A model generated the notes under the pieces. The model saw nothing but the letters and a program-made list of their open reading frames with translations. It was not told the origin of the DNA and made no database searches. From Hyphomicrobium sp. ghe19 (GTDB lineage: Bacteria > Pseudomonadota > Alphaproteobacteria > Rhizobiales > Hyphomicrobiaceae), in contig NZ_LR743509.1 of NCBI RefSeq assembly GCF_902712875.1, positions 3,610,001-3,674,000 on the forward strand: DNA of 64,000 bases, given 5' to 3'. Below are positions 43,364 to 53,552 of this stretch, in pieces. The stretch's first letter is position 1, and each line of letters starts with the position of its first letter. The position numbers and the translations under genes were made by a program.

Positions 43364-46300
43364 ATGGACATCAAGCTTCTGATCGACACGCTGGCGGAGC
43401 ACGCCCAGCCGATTGGCATCGCAGTATTCTTGACGTGCAGCCTCGTCCTTCTGCTTCGCACGCGGGTCGCGAGGCGCCTCCGGGCCGTGATCGAAGAGAC
43501 CGTTTTCACCAATTGGCGGCTCGCTCTGCTCGGTACGACCGGCATCGTCTTGTCGGGCGCGGCGGGCTGGCGAACCTGGGAAGGAATGTACAATTTCACC
43601 GGCGAGCCCCTGCTCTCCGGCATGGTGACGTTCGGCATTCAAGGCATCATGCTGATCGTCGCATGGCTGATCGGCGAAAGCTTTGCGACCGGAATGAATT
43701 CGCGGGCGCAGCCGGGCCAATCCTCGCTCGTCAGCTCGACTGTGCAGCCGTGGATCGGCTCATTCATCGGGCTTCTCCTGTTCGTCACGGGATTCGTTCT
43801 GTTCCTGCAATGGTCGGGACAGAGCGGCACGAAACATCCGGGTGTCGAAGACATCAATTGGTCCGCCGCCAGCGACAAGTTCCTGATGTTTGCTGCGGGA
43901 CTGCTCCTTTTCGCGCTTTTCGCGCTCTATGCAGCCAGCGATCTGGTGCGGCCCTACGTGCAGGTCGTCCGCGTCATCATCCGGAATTCGATGCTCTGGT
44001 TGATGTTCCTGGCCTGCATGGCGACGAGCGTCTTCTTCTCGTTCGACAGTTTCTTCACCTCCATCTTCCCGCAGTCGGAGCGTGTGCGCGCCGCCGAACT
44101 TCGCGCGCAGAACCAGGTTGCCGGGATCATCACCGACATCGAGACTGCCATCGCCGCCCGTCGCGCGGTCCTGGCGGAGGAGCTTTTCACGACGGACGCG
44201 TGGAAGGGCTATGAGCAGCAGCTCGACCACGTCGCGAAAGCCGCCGCCCAGTCGCAAGGCGTGATCGAACGCTTCGTCAACGATCAGATCGAAGAGCACC
44301 GGCGCTCGGTGAAAGAGCAGCAGGAGCGAATATCATCGGCACAGGCAGGCCAGGCGGGACTGGCCAATCGCAAGACGTCGCTGACGGACGAGAAGTCGAA
44401 TCTTGCCGGGCAGCGGCCGGAACTTGCTGCCGATTATGCGGCCAAGAAGGCCGAGTACGACGCCAAGCTCCGCGACGTCGATGCCAAGCGCGTCGAGGCG
44501 CTCGCCGAGGACAAGGGGGTCGAAGGAAGCGGCAAGGCGGGCCGCGGGCCGCTGTATCGGCAGCGTATGGGTGAGCTGACGCAAGTTCAGGCCGCCGCTC
44601 AGATTGCACAAGAGCGGATGAAGGACGCGCAGAAGCGTCTGGCCGGCGTCGAGTCCCGGCTTTCGGCTGTCGATCGCGAACTCGCCACGCTCGACGGCGA
44701 TCTTGCGAAGTACAAAGGCGAAGCGGAGACCGCCGAGCAGCGCATCAAGCTTGCCGAGGGCAACGCCCAGACCGATACAGGCCCGAAGACCGATCCCGCG
44801 CGAATTCTGCCGCTCTTCGATCAAACGAAGGCGGAGTTTCGTGCCGACCCGACCGTCGAGCATCTTGGCCAAGTCCAGCGGATGTGCGGCGAGATCACCG
44901 GCGCCATGCAAGCGACGCCTGAGACCCGGGCGCTGGTTTCCACCGTCGATTGCGATCCGAAGACAACGGCTGACGCGGCGGCGACGCTGTTCGCGCTGCA
45001 GGCAGGCACAAAGGTATTCGAGAATTCCTGCGCCGGCGGCGACAAACTCAATGCCAATAAATCGACCGACGATCTCTTCGCCTTCGCGCGCGGCTGTCTC
45101 GCCGACAGCGCGCTTCCAAGCTCCGACACGGATGCGCTGCGAACGAAGATCAACCACATCGAGCTTTCACGCGATGACAAGGCACACCGCTTCGTCGTGA
45201 CGCTCAATGCGTTCCAGGACGGAAATCGGCTCGCGTATCTGGCGCTCGCCATTGCGATCGGCCTCGACGGATTGATCTTCATGTCCGGCCTGTTCGGCGC
45301 CAACGCCGTGCGCTCACCGCTGTCGGATATTCCGAGCTTCAGAGCGCGTTCTGGCGCTCAGCTCGAGGCGACGATCAATGCCGCGCTCGGAGCGCATCCC
45401 TATGAGACTGCGTGGCTGACGCTGACCTCGCTCAAACCCATCACCAACCAGGACGGGTTTTCGGCGCTTGCCGATTTGAGCAACATGGAGCGATCGCAAG
45501 CCGATCGCGTCCGCATGGTGCTGACGGCCGGCGCGGATATCGGCGCGGTCGAAAGCGTCAGTCAGAATCCGGAGCGCTACCGCGTTCGGAGCGAACTGCG
45601 CGAATATCTCTCATCGGTCTGCGATAAGCAGTTCAAGGCCGATTCCGGCGCCAAGGACCGGGCTAAACTCGAGCAGCTCGTGTCGGCCGCGCTTGCGCCA
45701 CATCCGCGCGAGCATTCCGAAATCGTTCTCAACACGCTGGAGCCGATCCGCGAAACTGAAGGGTTCACGTCGCGCGTGACGCTGAAAGAGATCGACAACG
45801 ATTACGACAGGCGCGTCGTGCGACGTGTGATCAATGCCGGTGCCGCTACGAAAGCTGTGGCGCCGGACCGAGACACCGATGATCTCTATTACATTCGGCC
45901 CGCGCTCTACGAAACGCTTCTGATGATCCGTGCAACGGCGCCCCAGAGCCCGGGATACGGCTACGAAGGCATACGGTTCGAGGGCGTGCAGGAACGTCCC
46001 GCGTTGGAAGGCGGCGTGCTTCGCAGCGCGCAGCCGGAATTGCCTTTGCATACGGGAAGCGTTCCGAAAATCGAACGCCGGCGGGAGCAGCAGCAGGCGC
46101 TTCCCGGCATCCCGCCGCTTTCACAGGAAGAACGTCAACGGCTTATCGCCTACTACCGCGAAGAGTTGCTTGAAGCAGTGAATTTGCGATCCGACATCGT
46201 CGATACGCGCCTGAGCCTTCCGCAATCGCGCGACGCGATCTTGGCAGCGTGGGAAGCACTCAACGCCCATAGCAAGAAGAACCAGAACCTCTATTTCTTG

Positions 46301-46711
46301 CTGCGTGAATTTCAGAACGGACAAGAACGTATGCTGGACGAGGTTGTTTCCCGTCTTCGCAGAGAAGCGGGTGGCGACGAGCGGAAACGATCGCTGCTCG
46401 AGGGCGCCGACGGACTCGTTCGCGACGAGCTAACACTTTATTTGTTGTTCCCGGAAACGGGCCTCATCAGCACGTTGATCGACGACCTCGAGCTTGCAGC
46501 GCAGCCGGACGAGGGTCTCGCTCACGGCGAGCAGGACCTGAAGGATCAGCTCAAAAACGTTCAAGAGGCCATGGGCCGGCTGGACCTCGACAATCCGCGC
46601 TCATGGGACGAGATTCGCCAGAAGCTCGCGATCCGGACCGGGACGGATTTCCGGAGCCTGATGAAGAGGCCGTTGGGTCAGCCTCCTCCAGAAGACGACG
46701 GCGAGGCTTGA
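43364..46711 (+). CDS. Large membrane protein with periplasmic/cytoplasmic coiled coil, unknown function
   Basis: 1115 residues. Six hydrophobic helices lie in the first 225 residues ('IGIAVFLTCSLVLLL', 'LALLGTTGIVLSGAAGW', 'GIQGIMLIVAWLIG', 'WIGSFIGLLLFVTGFVLFLQW', 'LMFAAGLLLFALFALYAA', 'SMLWLMFLACMATSVFF'). A long Gln/Glu/Lys/Ala coiled-coil region follows at about 235-470. A seventh helix lies at about 625-645 ('LAYLALAIAIGLDGLIFM'). The last 470 residues are soluble and contain two similar stretches about 110 residues apart: 'LGAHPYETAWLTLTSLKPITNQDGF' and 'LAPHPREHSEIVLNTLEPIRETEGF'. I recognise no family; the shape suggests an envelope-spanning scaffold or sensor. Confidence 0.85.
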   Translation: MDIKLLIDTLAEHAQPIGIAVFLTCSLVLLLRTRVARRLRAVIEETVFTNWRLALLGTTGIVLSGAAGWRTWEGMYNFTGEPLLSGMVTFGIQGIMLIVAWLIGESFATGMNSRAQPGQSSLVSSTVQPWIGSFIGLLLFVTGFVLFLQWSGQSGTKHPGVEDINWSAASDKFLMFAAGLLLFALFALYAASDLVRPYVQVVRVIIRNSMLWLMFLACMATSVFFSFDSFFTSIFPQSERVRAAELRAQNQVAGIITDIETAIAARRAVLAEELFTTDAWKGYEQQLDHVAKAAAQSQGVIERFVNDQIEEHRRSVKEQQERISSAQAGQAGLANRKTSLTDEKSNLAGQRPELAADYAAKKAEYDAKLRDVDAKRVEALAEDKGVEGSGKAGRGPLYRQRMGELTQVQAAAQIAQERMKDAQKRLAGVESRLSAVDRELATLDGDLAKYKGEAETAEQRIKLAEGNAQTDTGPKTDPARILPLFDQTKAEFRADPTVEHLGQVQRMCGEITGAMQATPETRALVSTVDCDPKTTADAAATLFALQAGTKVFENSCAGGDKLNANKSTDDLFAFARGCLADSALPSSDTDALRTKINHIELSRDDKAHRFVVTLNAFQDGNRLAYLALAIAIGLDGLIFMSGLFGANAVRSPLSDIPSFRARSGAQLEATINAALGAHPYETAWLTLTSLKPITNQDGFSALADLSNMERSQADRVRMVLTAGADIGAVESVSQNPERYRVRSELREYLSSVCDKQFKADSGAKDRAKLEQLVSAALAPHPREHSEIVLNTLEPIRETEGFTSRVTLKEIDNDYDRRVVRRVINAGAATKAVAPDRDTDDLYYIRPALYETLLMIRATAPQSPGYGYEGIRFEGVQERPALEGGVLRSAQPELPLHTGSVPKIERRREQQQALPGIPPLSQEERQRLIAYYREELLEAVNLRSDIVDTRLSLPQSRDAILAAWEALNAHSKKNQNLYFLLREFQNGQERMLDEVVSRLRREAGGDERKRSLLEGADGLVRDELTLYLLFPETGLISTLIDDLELAAQPDEGLAHGEQDLKDQLKNVQEAMGRLDLDNPRSWDEIRQKLAIRTGTDFRSLMKRPLGQPPPEDDGEA

Positions 46712-46752
46712 GGTCTAGCTGACAAAAAGTCAGGGCGCATGTTTCTATGGCA

Positions 46753-47175
46753 TCAGTCCGACGGCAGCATCCGCGGATTCCAGACTATCTCCCACAGGTG
46801 ACCGTCCGGATCAGTAAAATAGCCTGCGTAACCGCCATAGAAAGTATCCTGTGGTGCCTTGATAATCTTTGCCCCTGCACGTTCAGCCCTGCTCATGATG
46901 TCATCGACATCCTCGCGTTGCAGAACGTTGTGCCCGATGCTCCCAGCGGTGGTGCAGATCGGATTCTTGGGCAACCCGGTGTCATATGCAAGGTCATCCT
47001 GCGCCCAAATGGCGAGTTTCAGACCACCCGAGAGATCGAAGAATGCGACCGCGCCATGCTCGAATTCATGACCAATAATGCCCTCGGTCGGCAGACCAAG
47101 CCCATCGCGATAAAAGGAAAGTGAGCTTTCAAGATTGGAGACGCCAAGCGTGAGAACGGAAATACGTGGTTTCAT
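46753..47175 (-). CDS. VOC (glyoxalase/bleomycin-resistance) family protein
   Basis: 140 residues from ATG at 47175, which is seven bases after AGGAAGGG; the ATG at 47181 is too close to that site. The paired beta-alpha-beta-beta-beta units are evident: 'LTLGVSNLESSLSFYRDGLGLP', 'HGAVAFFDLSGGLKLAIW' and 'DIMSRAERAGAKIIKAPQDTFYGGYAGYFTDPDGHLWEIVWNP'. His and Glu ('GHLWEIVW') are typical metal ligands. The substrate is unknown. Confidence 0.9.
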   Translation of the reverse strand: MKPRISVLTLGVSNLESSLSFYRDGLGLPTEGIIGHEFEHGAVAFFDLSGGLKLAIWAQDDLAYDTGLPKNPICTTAGSIGHNVLQREDVDDIMSRAERAGAKIIKAPQDTFYGGYAGYFTDPDGHLWEIVWNPRMLPSD

Positions 47176-47441
47176 GTCCATGCCCTTCCTATCGGCGTCC
47201 GCACCATGCGCACGCCTTGATAGTCTTGGGCCGTCACCTTGATGACAGAAGGACCCGCCAAGCGGGGGCCGGGCCAACCTTCCCGAACCTAACCTGTTTT
47301 AGACCTGACTACCGTAACGACAGGACCGGCCCCGCGTCAACACACACTCAGATGCAACGCGGTCGGCGTTGTGATTTCAGCAAAATCGTGTGTCGCTCGA
47401 CCTTGGTAATGCAATGGAAATCCATTTAATAGGTCCTGACC

Positions 47442-48290
47442 CTAGAGCTTGAACTCAACGACCTTCTGGCGCTGCGTGCCCAGCCCTTCGATGTGAAGTT
47501 CCATCACGTCGCCGGGCTTTAGGAATTCCCTGGGGTTGCGCGCGGTGCCAACGCCCGGCGGCGTGCCCGTGGTGATGATGTCGCCCGGGTCCAGAACCAT
47601 GAATTGCGTTACGTAGGCGAGAAGCTCGGGGATTTTGAAGATCATCGTCGACGTCGAGCCGTCTTGCTTGCGAACGCCGTTGACGTCCAAAGACATCGCC
47701 AGATTATCAGTATCGGGCACTTCGTCCGGAGTGACGAGCCAGGGACCGATCGGTCCGAACGTCTCCGCGGACTTGCCCTTCACCCACTGACCGGCACGCT
47801 TGCTTTGGAAGACTCGCTCCGACACGTCATTGCAGATGCAGTAGCCGGCGATGTAGTTCGCCCAGTCCTTGGCCTCCACATATCGCGCGCGCGCGCCGAT
47901 GACGAAAGCGATCTCGCATTCCCAGTCGAGATGTCTGGAATTTCTTGGATACATCACGTCGTCGTTGGGGCCGCAGATCGCGGTTGAAGCCTTATTGAAG
48001 AGAATGGGCTCAGCCGGGATTTCCTGGCCCGTCTCCTTGGCGTGGTCGGCGTAGTTGAGGCCGATCGCGATGAAGTTGTGCGTGCCCGCCACGGGCGGTC
48101 CGAGACGGGCGCCCTCAGGTGCTTTCGGCAGGGACGCCAGGTCGAGGCCGCGCAGCCTCGCGAGGGCTGCGGGCGCCAGGTGCTCGCCCGAGAAATCCGG
48201 AATCAGCCCTGAAAGATCGCGGACTGCGCCCTCGTTATCGAGGATGCCGGGCTTCTCGGCGCCCGGGGCGCCAAAGCGTACGAGTTTCAT
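47442..48290 (-). CDS. Fumarylacetoacetate hydrolase-family protein
   Basis: 282 residues. The N-terminal domain starts 'MKLVRFGAPGAEKPGILD'. The FAH catalytic domain has 'FIAIGLNYADHAKETG', 'PILFNKASTAICGPNDDV', metal ligands in 'LDWECEIAFVIG' and 'YICNDVSERVFQ'-like 'YCICNDVSERVFQSKRAGQWVKGKSAETFGPIGPWLVT', and 'MVLDPGDIITTGTPPGVG'. Such enzymes cleave or isomerise beta-diketo acids, ureidoglycolate or homoprotocatechuate intermediates. The exact substrate cannot be read from sequence. Confidence 0.92.
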   Translation of the reverse strand: MKLVRFGAPGAEKPGILDNEGAVRDLSGLIPDFSGEHLAPAALARLRGLDLASLPKAPEGARLGPPVAGTHNFIAIGLNYADHAKETGQEIPAEPILFNKASTAICGPNDDVMYPRNSRHLDWECEIAFVIGARARYVEAKDWANYIAGYCICNDVSERVFQSKRAGQWVKGKSAETFGPIGPWLVTPDEVPDTDNLAMSLDVNGVRKQDGSTSTMIFKIPELLAYVTQFMVLDPGDIITTGTPPGVGTARNPREFLKPGDVMELHIEGLGTQRQKVVEFKL

Positions 48291-48540
48291 CTACAGGTAT
48301 CTCCAGGGGTCGCCATGAAGGGGATCGGCGAGCTTCTAAGCAGAAAACGCCAGTGCTGCCAATCACACGCGCCCTGATGGCCCGGATCGGCCCGGCGGTG
48401 GCATCCTTCACAAAGATCAAATGCTGCCGGAACTTGCGATCTTGCCGCTGGTTAAATTCGAGCTGCGATGTGTTCTCGCAAATGCCGGGCGAGCAGCACA
48501 GAGGTGAAGTCCCCGCCATATCAGGTCCGAGGATCGATCG

Positions 48541-49083
48541 ATGCGAAAGAGCTTTGCGGCGGGTCTTCTTCTTCTGGCCATCGCAGTCTCGGCGAGCACC
48601 GGACCGCGACGCGCGATGGCGGACACGCCACCTGCCCCCGCGCCAGCTCCCAAATCGGATGCAGCCTCGCCTGCGAAAGCCGAAGAAAAAATTCCGCCGG
48701 TCGAGCCGTCGCCCCTCGGTACGCCTGCAATCGTGGTCGACGACAGCACGGTCGAAACCCTACTTGGAAAGGATGTGAAAAGCACGACCGGGGAAAAGCT
48801 CGGGCAAGTTACCGATATTATCGTCGGACATTCGGGCGACGTGCGCGCCGCGGTGATCGATTTCGGGGGCTTCCTAGGGGTCGGCTCGCGCAAAATCGCC
48901 GTTGCCTGGCCGACATTACGCTTTTCCTCAGGAGGCATCACCCTCGAGATGGGGCGCGATGAGTTGCGCGTGACGCCGGAATATCATCCGGGCGAACCGA
49001 TCGTCATTGTCGGATCTGCCGGTGCGCCGCCACCGCTAACCACGCCCTCGCCTCCCCCGCAATCTCCGGCGTCAACCAAATGA
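48541..49083 (+). CDS. Exported PRC-barrel domain protein
   Basis: 180 residues. A signal peptide ('SFAAGLLLLAIAVSASTGPRRAMA-DTPP') is followed by a Pro/Ala/Lys-rich linker and one PRC-barrel at about 70-145 ('LLGKDVKSTTGEKLGQVTDIIVGHSGDVRAAVIDFGGFLGVGSRKIAVAWPTLRF'). A Pro/Ser-rich tail ends the protein. PRC-barrel proteins of this exported kind are common in rhizobia; their role is not defined. It precedes an MFS gene by 53 bases on the same strand. Confidence 0.88.
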   Translation: MRKSFAAGLLLLAIAVSASTGPRRAMADTPPAPAPAPKSDAASPAKAEEKIPPVEPSPLGTPAIVVDDSTVETLLGKDVKSTTGEKLGQVTDIIVGHSGDVRAAVIDFGGFLGVGSRKIAVAWPTLRFSSGGITLEMGRDELRVTPEYHPGEPIVIVGSAGAPPPLTTPSPPPQSPASTK

Positions 49084-49136
49084 GGGCGGCGCATTCGTCC
49101 GCCGCAGCCGCCTTTTTCTGCGCCGCGGATTGAGCC

Positions 49137-50378
49137 ATGCGCGGCTTCAAAGCGCCGGTGGTGCAAGCGCCCTCCAAAAGAAGCCAAATCGGCGTCGACT
49201 GGTTTGCATTCTTCCTTGCCGACGCCCAGGTCGGCTTTGGCCCATTCCTTACCGTTTATCTGACGACCGAAAAATGGACGAACGCCGATATAGGGCTTGT
49301 ACTGACGGCCGGCAGCATCATTGCCCTGCTCGGCCAGTTGCCCGGCGGCGCGCTGGTCGACGCGGTAGGACGCGAACGAACGCTTGCTGCGGCTTGCACC
49401 CTTATTGTCGGCGCCACGGCGCTATCTATTGCGATCTGGCCAACGTTCTACGCTGTCTTTCTAGCGCAAGTGGTCCACTCGATTGCGAGCGTGGTGATCG
49501 GGCCTGCGCTTGCCGCGATCAGTCTTGGACTCGTCGGTCATAATCTCATCGGGGAACGTCTCGGGCGAAATGCCCGCTTTTCTTCGCTCGGCAGCATGGT
49601 CGCGGCTGCGAGCATGGGGGCCATCGGCTATTACTTATCGAGCCAAGCTGTGTTCTTCGTTTCGGCGGCAATGACGGTTCCGGCCGTGATGGCGCTCTAC
49701 CTTATCATCCCGGCGGACTTTCACCGCGAAGAGCTCGAGCCGAAACCGGAACCCGAATATCACTTCGTCCACGCCGCGAAGACTCTTCTGAGCATACGGC
49801 CGCTGCTCATCCTGGCGGGATCCGTCGCCCTCTTCCATCTTTCCAATGCTGCCGTGCTACCGCTCGCCGCGAACCTGATCACGTTGCGCTCGACCCAGTC
49901 GGCGACCGTTCTCGTTGCGCTTTGCATTATCGTTCCTCAATTCATCGTTGCCCTGATTTCCCCGTGGTTCGGCCGATACGGCGATCAGCACGGGCGCCGT
50001 CCCCTTCTGTTGTTGGGATTTGCGGCTCTCCCGGTTCGCGCGGCCTTGCTGTCGTTCAGCTCCGATCCGACGACTATGGTCAGCATCCAATTGCTCGACG
50101 GCATATCGGCGACGGCGCTTGGCGTGCTCGTTTCGGGCGCCGTCGCCGACGTGACGCGCGATACCGGCAACTTCAATCTCGCGCTTGCATTCGTCGGGGT
50201 TGCGATGGGCGTCGGCGCGTCGATCAGCACGACGCTTGCGGGCGAGATCGCGCTCCACTTCGGCACATCGGCGGCGTTTCTGACGCTCGCAATGATCGGA
50301 TTGTTCGCGTTTCTGCTGATAACGCTGGCGTTGCCCGAGACCAGGATCGTCGAAGAGCCCGTCGCCGAAGCCGCTTAG
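49137..50378 (+). CDS. MFS transporter
   Basis: 413 residues and about 12 membrane helices. Motif A-like 'GQLPGGALVDAVGRERTLAAA' follows helix 2, with a second copy in the C-terminal half ('ISPWFGRYGDQHGRRPLLLLG'). 'DWFAFFLADAQVGFGPFLTVYLT' is the first helix. It fits a 12-helix MFS permease of unknown substrate, perhaps drug efflux. Its TAG stop overlaps by three bases the stop of the convergent RND permease. Confidence 0.88.
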   Translation: MRGFKAPVVQAPSKRSQIGVDWFAFFLADAQVGFGPFLTVYLTTEKWTNADIGLVLTAGSIIALLGQLPGGALVDAVGRERTLAAACTLIVGATALSIAIWPTFYAVFLAQVVHSIASVVIGPALAAISLGLVGHNLIGERLGRNARFSSLGSMVAAASMGAIGYYLSSQAVFFVSAAMTVPAVMALYLIIPADFHREELEPKPEPEYHFVHAAKTLLSIRPLLILAGSVALFHLSNAAVLPLAANLITLRSTQSATVLVALCIIVPQFIVALISPWFGRYGDQHGRRPLLLLGFAALPVRAALLSFSSDPTTMVSIQLLDGISATALGVLVSGAVADVTRDTGNFNLALAFVGVAMGVGASISTTLAGEIALHFGTSAAFLTLAMIGLFAFLLITLALPETRIVEEPVAEAA

Positions 50379-53300
50379 GTTTCCGCGGCCTTCGCGCCTT
50401 GTGGCGGGGCGTGCGGCTCGGCATGATCGGTTTTGCCCGGCACAGGCGCTGCGAACTTTTTACGTGGGGTGCGCGTCACCCAGTCGGACAGGCGATCCAT
50501 GTAGAGGAAGATGACCGGCGTCGTGAACAGCGTCAAAGCCTGGCTAATGGCCAGGCCGCCGACCATCGCGTAGCCCAAGGGCTGCCGAATTTCCGCGCCT
50601 GTTCCCGTTCCCAGCATCAGAGGAACACCACCGAGAAGCGCTGCGAGTGTTGTCATCATGATCGGCCGGAAGCGCAACAGCGATGCCTTGCGGATCGCTT
50701 CAAGGGCCGAGAGATGCTCGATTCGTTCGGCATGAATGGCGAAGTCGACAAGCATGATGCCGTTCTTCTTCACGATGCCGATCAGCAGAATGATGCCGAT
50801 CATCGCCACCAGATTGAAATCGTATCCAAAGATCATCAGCGTCGCGAGCGCGCCAGCACCGGCCGACGGCAACGTGGAGAGAATCGTGATCGGATGAATG
50901 TAGCTTTCGTAGAGGATGCCGAGGATCAGATACACTACGAAGAGCGCGGCCGCGATCAGCAGCGGGATTGTTATCAGCGATTGCTGGAAAGCTTGCGCGT
51001 TGCCTTGGAATGTCGTCTGCATCGACGCGGGTAGGCGAAGCTCGCGTTCCGCCGCCTTGATCGCGTTCGTCGCGGTACCGAGCGACACGTCCGGCGCCAG
51101 GTTGAAGCTGATCGTGACCGCGGGGAATTGCCCCTGGTGGGAGATGGAGAGCGGCGCGGTTGGGCGCGTTGTCCAACTCGCGAAGGTCGCAAGCGGAACG
51201 AGGCCGCCGGTCGTCGGCGAGCGAATGTAAAGATTGTCGAGGCTTCCCAAATCGCCCTGGATGGATGGCAACACTTCCATGACCACGTGGTAGCTGTTCT
51301 GCTGCGTGTAGTACTGCGCGATTTGGCGCTGACCGAATGCATCGTAGAGCGTCGCATCGATTGCATCGGGGGTTAGTCCGTAGCGCGAGGCTTCGTCGCG
51401 GTTGATTTCGATGGTGAGCGTCGTTCCCGCGAGCTGCTGGTCTGTCGCAACGTCGCGAAGCTCCGTCAAGGTTTTGAGCTTATCGAGAATCCTCGGGGCC
51501 CAGGTGTTCAGCTCATTCTCGTTCGCGTCCTGCAGCGTATACTGGAACTGCGTTCGCGAAGAGCGGCCGCCGACGGTCACGTCCTGCGCTGCCTGCATGA
51601 AGAGACGCGCCCCTTCGACTTTTGCAAGCTTCGGCTGAAGCCGGCGAATGACCTGAAATGCCGAAGCATCGCGCTGGTCTTTTGGCTTCAAGGTTATGTA
51701 GACGCGGCCACTGTTGAGAGCGGAGGTTGGACCTCCAGCTCCGATGGCCATGGCGACGGTTGCGACAGCTGGATCGGTTGCGACCACGTCGCCCAGCTTC
51801 TCCTGGCGGGTGAGCATGGCCTGGAAGGAAATATCCTGGGCCGCTTCGGAAATGCCGGTGATGAGGCCCGTATCCTGCTGCGGAAAGAAGCCCTTCGGGA
51901 TCTCGATAAAGAGGTAGGCAGTGAGCGCTACCGTCGCGAAAAACGACATCAGCGTGAAGAACTGATGGCGAAGTACGAAGTCGAGGCCACGGGTATAGGC
52001 ATTGAGTAGCGCCGCGAAGCCGTGTTCGCTCCAATTGTAAAGCCTGCCGTGCTTGACGTCTTTCTCGCTTTTTAAAAACCGCGACGCCATCATCGGCGTG
52101 AGCGTCAGCGAAACGAAGGCGGAAACAGCTATCGTCATCGTAACGGTGACGGCAAACTCGCGAAAGATTCGGCCGACGATGCCGCTCATGAACAGAAGCG
52201 GGATGAACACGGCGACAAGCGAAACGCTGATCGATATGACGGTGAAGCCGATTTCCTCGGCACCTTTCATCGCCGCGTCATATGGCGTGTCGCCGTGCTC
52301 GACGTAGCGGACGATGTTTTCCAAGACGACGATCGCATCATCGACGACGAAGCCAACTGAAATCGTCAAGGCCATAAGCGAAAGATTATCGAGGCTGTAG
52401 CCCAGGGCGTACATCAGTGCGCAGGCGCCGAACAACGCGAGCGGAACGGTCACGCTCGGAATGATGGTCGCCCACAAACTTCGCAAAAACACGAAGATAA
52501 CCGCGACGACGAGCGCGACCGAAAGAAGAAGCGTGTATTCGACGTCATCAACCGATGCGCGGATCGTTTGCGTCCTATCGCTTAAAATATCGATTTGAAG
52601 CGCCTTCGGCATCGATGCCTGAATGCGCGGCAATTCGGCCTTGATGCGGTCCACGGTTTCGATGACGTTCGCGCCGGGTTGCTTGAATACGATGAGGAAC
52701 ACGCCGCGCTTACCATTCGACCACGCCGCCTTTTTCGCATCCTCGGGGCCGCGGACGGCCTTGCCCACATCACGAACGCGGATCGGACTGCCGTTGCGGT
52801 AGGCGAGGATCACGTCGTCCCAGGCTTTTGCCTGTGTCAACTGATCGTTGGTGTAGATCGTGTAACCGCGATTGGGACTATCGAGCGAACCCTTAGGGCT
52901 ATTCACCGTTGTGATCGACAGCGGCAAGCGAACCTCTTCAAGCGTAAGGTTGCGCGCGTAGAGCTTGGCGGGATCCAATTGAATGCGGATCGCCGGCTTC
53001 TGCTCGCCGCCGATTGTCACCTGTCCGACGCCGCTGATCTGGCTGATCTGCTGCGCGAGCTTGGTGTCGGCGTTGTCGTCGACCGTCGTCAGGGGCATTT
53101 CGTCGGATGATGCTGACAGCAGCAGGATCGGACTGTCTGCCGGGTTGACCTTTCGATAGATCGGAGGCTGAGGCAGATTTTGCGGCAGCTGACCGCTGGC
53201 GGCGTTGATGGCCGCTTGGATGTCGTTGGCCGCGCCGTCGATATCGCGATTGAGATCGAACTGCACGACCACGGACGTGACGCCGAGGCCGCTGGTCGAA

Positions 53301-53551
53301 GTTGTCTGAGTGACGCCGGGTATTTGCGCAAACTGGCGCTCGAGCGGTTGCGCCACGTTCGACGCCATCGTTTCGGCGCTGGCGCCGGGAAGCGTGGCCG
53401 AAACCTGGATGGTCGGGAAGTCGATCTGCGGCAGCGGCGCGACCGGCAAGTTCAGGAACGAGACGACACCGACGAACAGAATGCCCACCATGATAAGCGA
53501 GGTGCCGATCGGATAGCGGATAAAGATGCCAGATACGCCGCCGGTCGCCAT
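50375..53551 (-). CDS. RND-family efflux permease (MdtB/MdtC-like)
   Basis: 1058 residues from ATG at 53551, one base after the stop of the adaptor gene. Twelve membrane helices and two large periplasmic loops are expected. The first helix is followed by 'LPVAPLPQIDFPTIQVSATLPGASAETMASNVAQPLERQFAQIPGV'. The proton-relay Asp pair is in 'ISVGFVVDDAIVVLENIVRYVEHG', and the C-terminal repeat is 'MIGIILLIGIVKKNGIMLVDFA'. Features resemble the MdtC/MuxC group. It exports drugs together with the adaptor and an outer-membrane channel; no channel gene is adjacent. Confidence 0.95.
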   Translation of the reverse strand: MATGGVSGIFIRYPIGTSLIMVGILFVGVVSFLNLPVAPLPQIDFPTIQVSATLPGASAETMASNVAQPLERQFAQIPGVTQTTSTSGLGVTSVVVQFDLNRDIDGAANDIQAAINAASGQLPQNLPQPPIYRKVNPADSPILLLSASSDEMPLTTVDDNADTKLAQQISQISGVGQVTIGGEQKPAIRIQLDPAKLYARNLTLEEVRLPLSITTVNSPKGSLDSPNRGYTIYTNDQLTQAKAWDDVILAYRNGSPIRVRDVGKAVRGPEDAKKAAWSNGKRGVFLIVFKQPGANVIETVDRIKAELPRIQASMPKALQIDILSDRTQTIRASVDDVEYTLLLSVALVVAVIFVFLRSLWATIIPSVTVPLALFGACALMYALGYSLDNLSLMALTISVGFVVDDAIVVLENIVRYVEHGDTPYDAAMKGAEEIGFTVISISVSLVAVFIPLLFMSGIVGRIFREFAVTVTMTIAVSAFVSLTLTPMMASRFLKSEKDVKHGRLYNWSEHGFAALLNAYTRGLDFVLRHQFFTLMSFFATVALTAYLFIEIPKGFFPQQDTGLITGISEAAQDISFQAMLTRQEKLGDVVATDPAVATVAMAIGAGGPTSALNSGRVYITLKPKDQRDASAFQVIRRLQPKLAKVEGARLFMQAAQDVTVGGRSSRTQFQYTLQDANENELNTWAPRILDKLKTLTELRDVATDQQLAGTTLTIEINRDEASRYGLTPDAIDATLYDAFGQRQIAQYYTQQNSYHVVMEVLPSIQGDLGSLDNLYIRSPTTGGLVPLATFASWTTRPTAPLSISHQGQFPAVTISFNLAPDVSLGTATNAIKAAERELRLPASMQTTFQGNAQAFQQSLITIPLLIAAALFVVYLILGILYESYIHPITILSTLPSAGAGALATLMIFGYDFNLVAMIGIILLIGIVKKNGIMLVDFAIHAERIEHLSALEAIRKASLLRFRPIMMTTLAALLGGVPLMLGTGTGAEIRQPLGYAMVGGLAISQALTLFTTPVIFLYMDRLSDWVTRTPRKKFAAPVPGKTDHAEPHAPPQGAKAAET

Positions 53552-53552
53552 G

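Noticed and set aside
44333..45157. Minus-strand frame within the 1115-residue protein gene
   Set aside because: Leu/Arg-rich shadow of the Gln/Ala coiled-coil codons.
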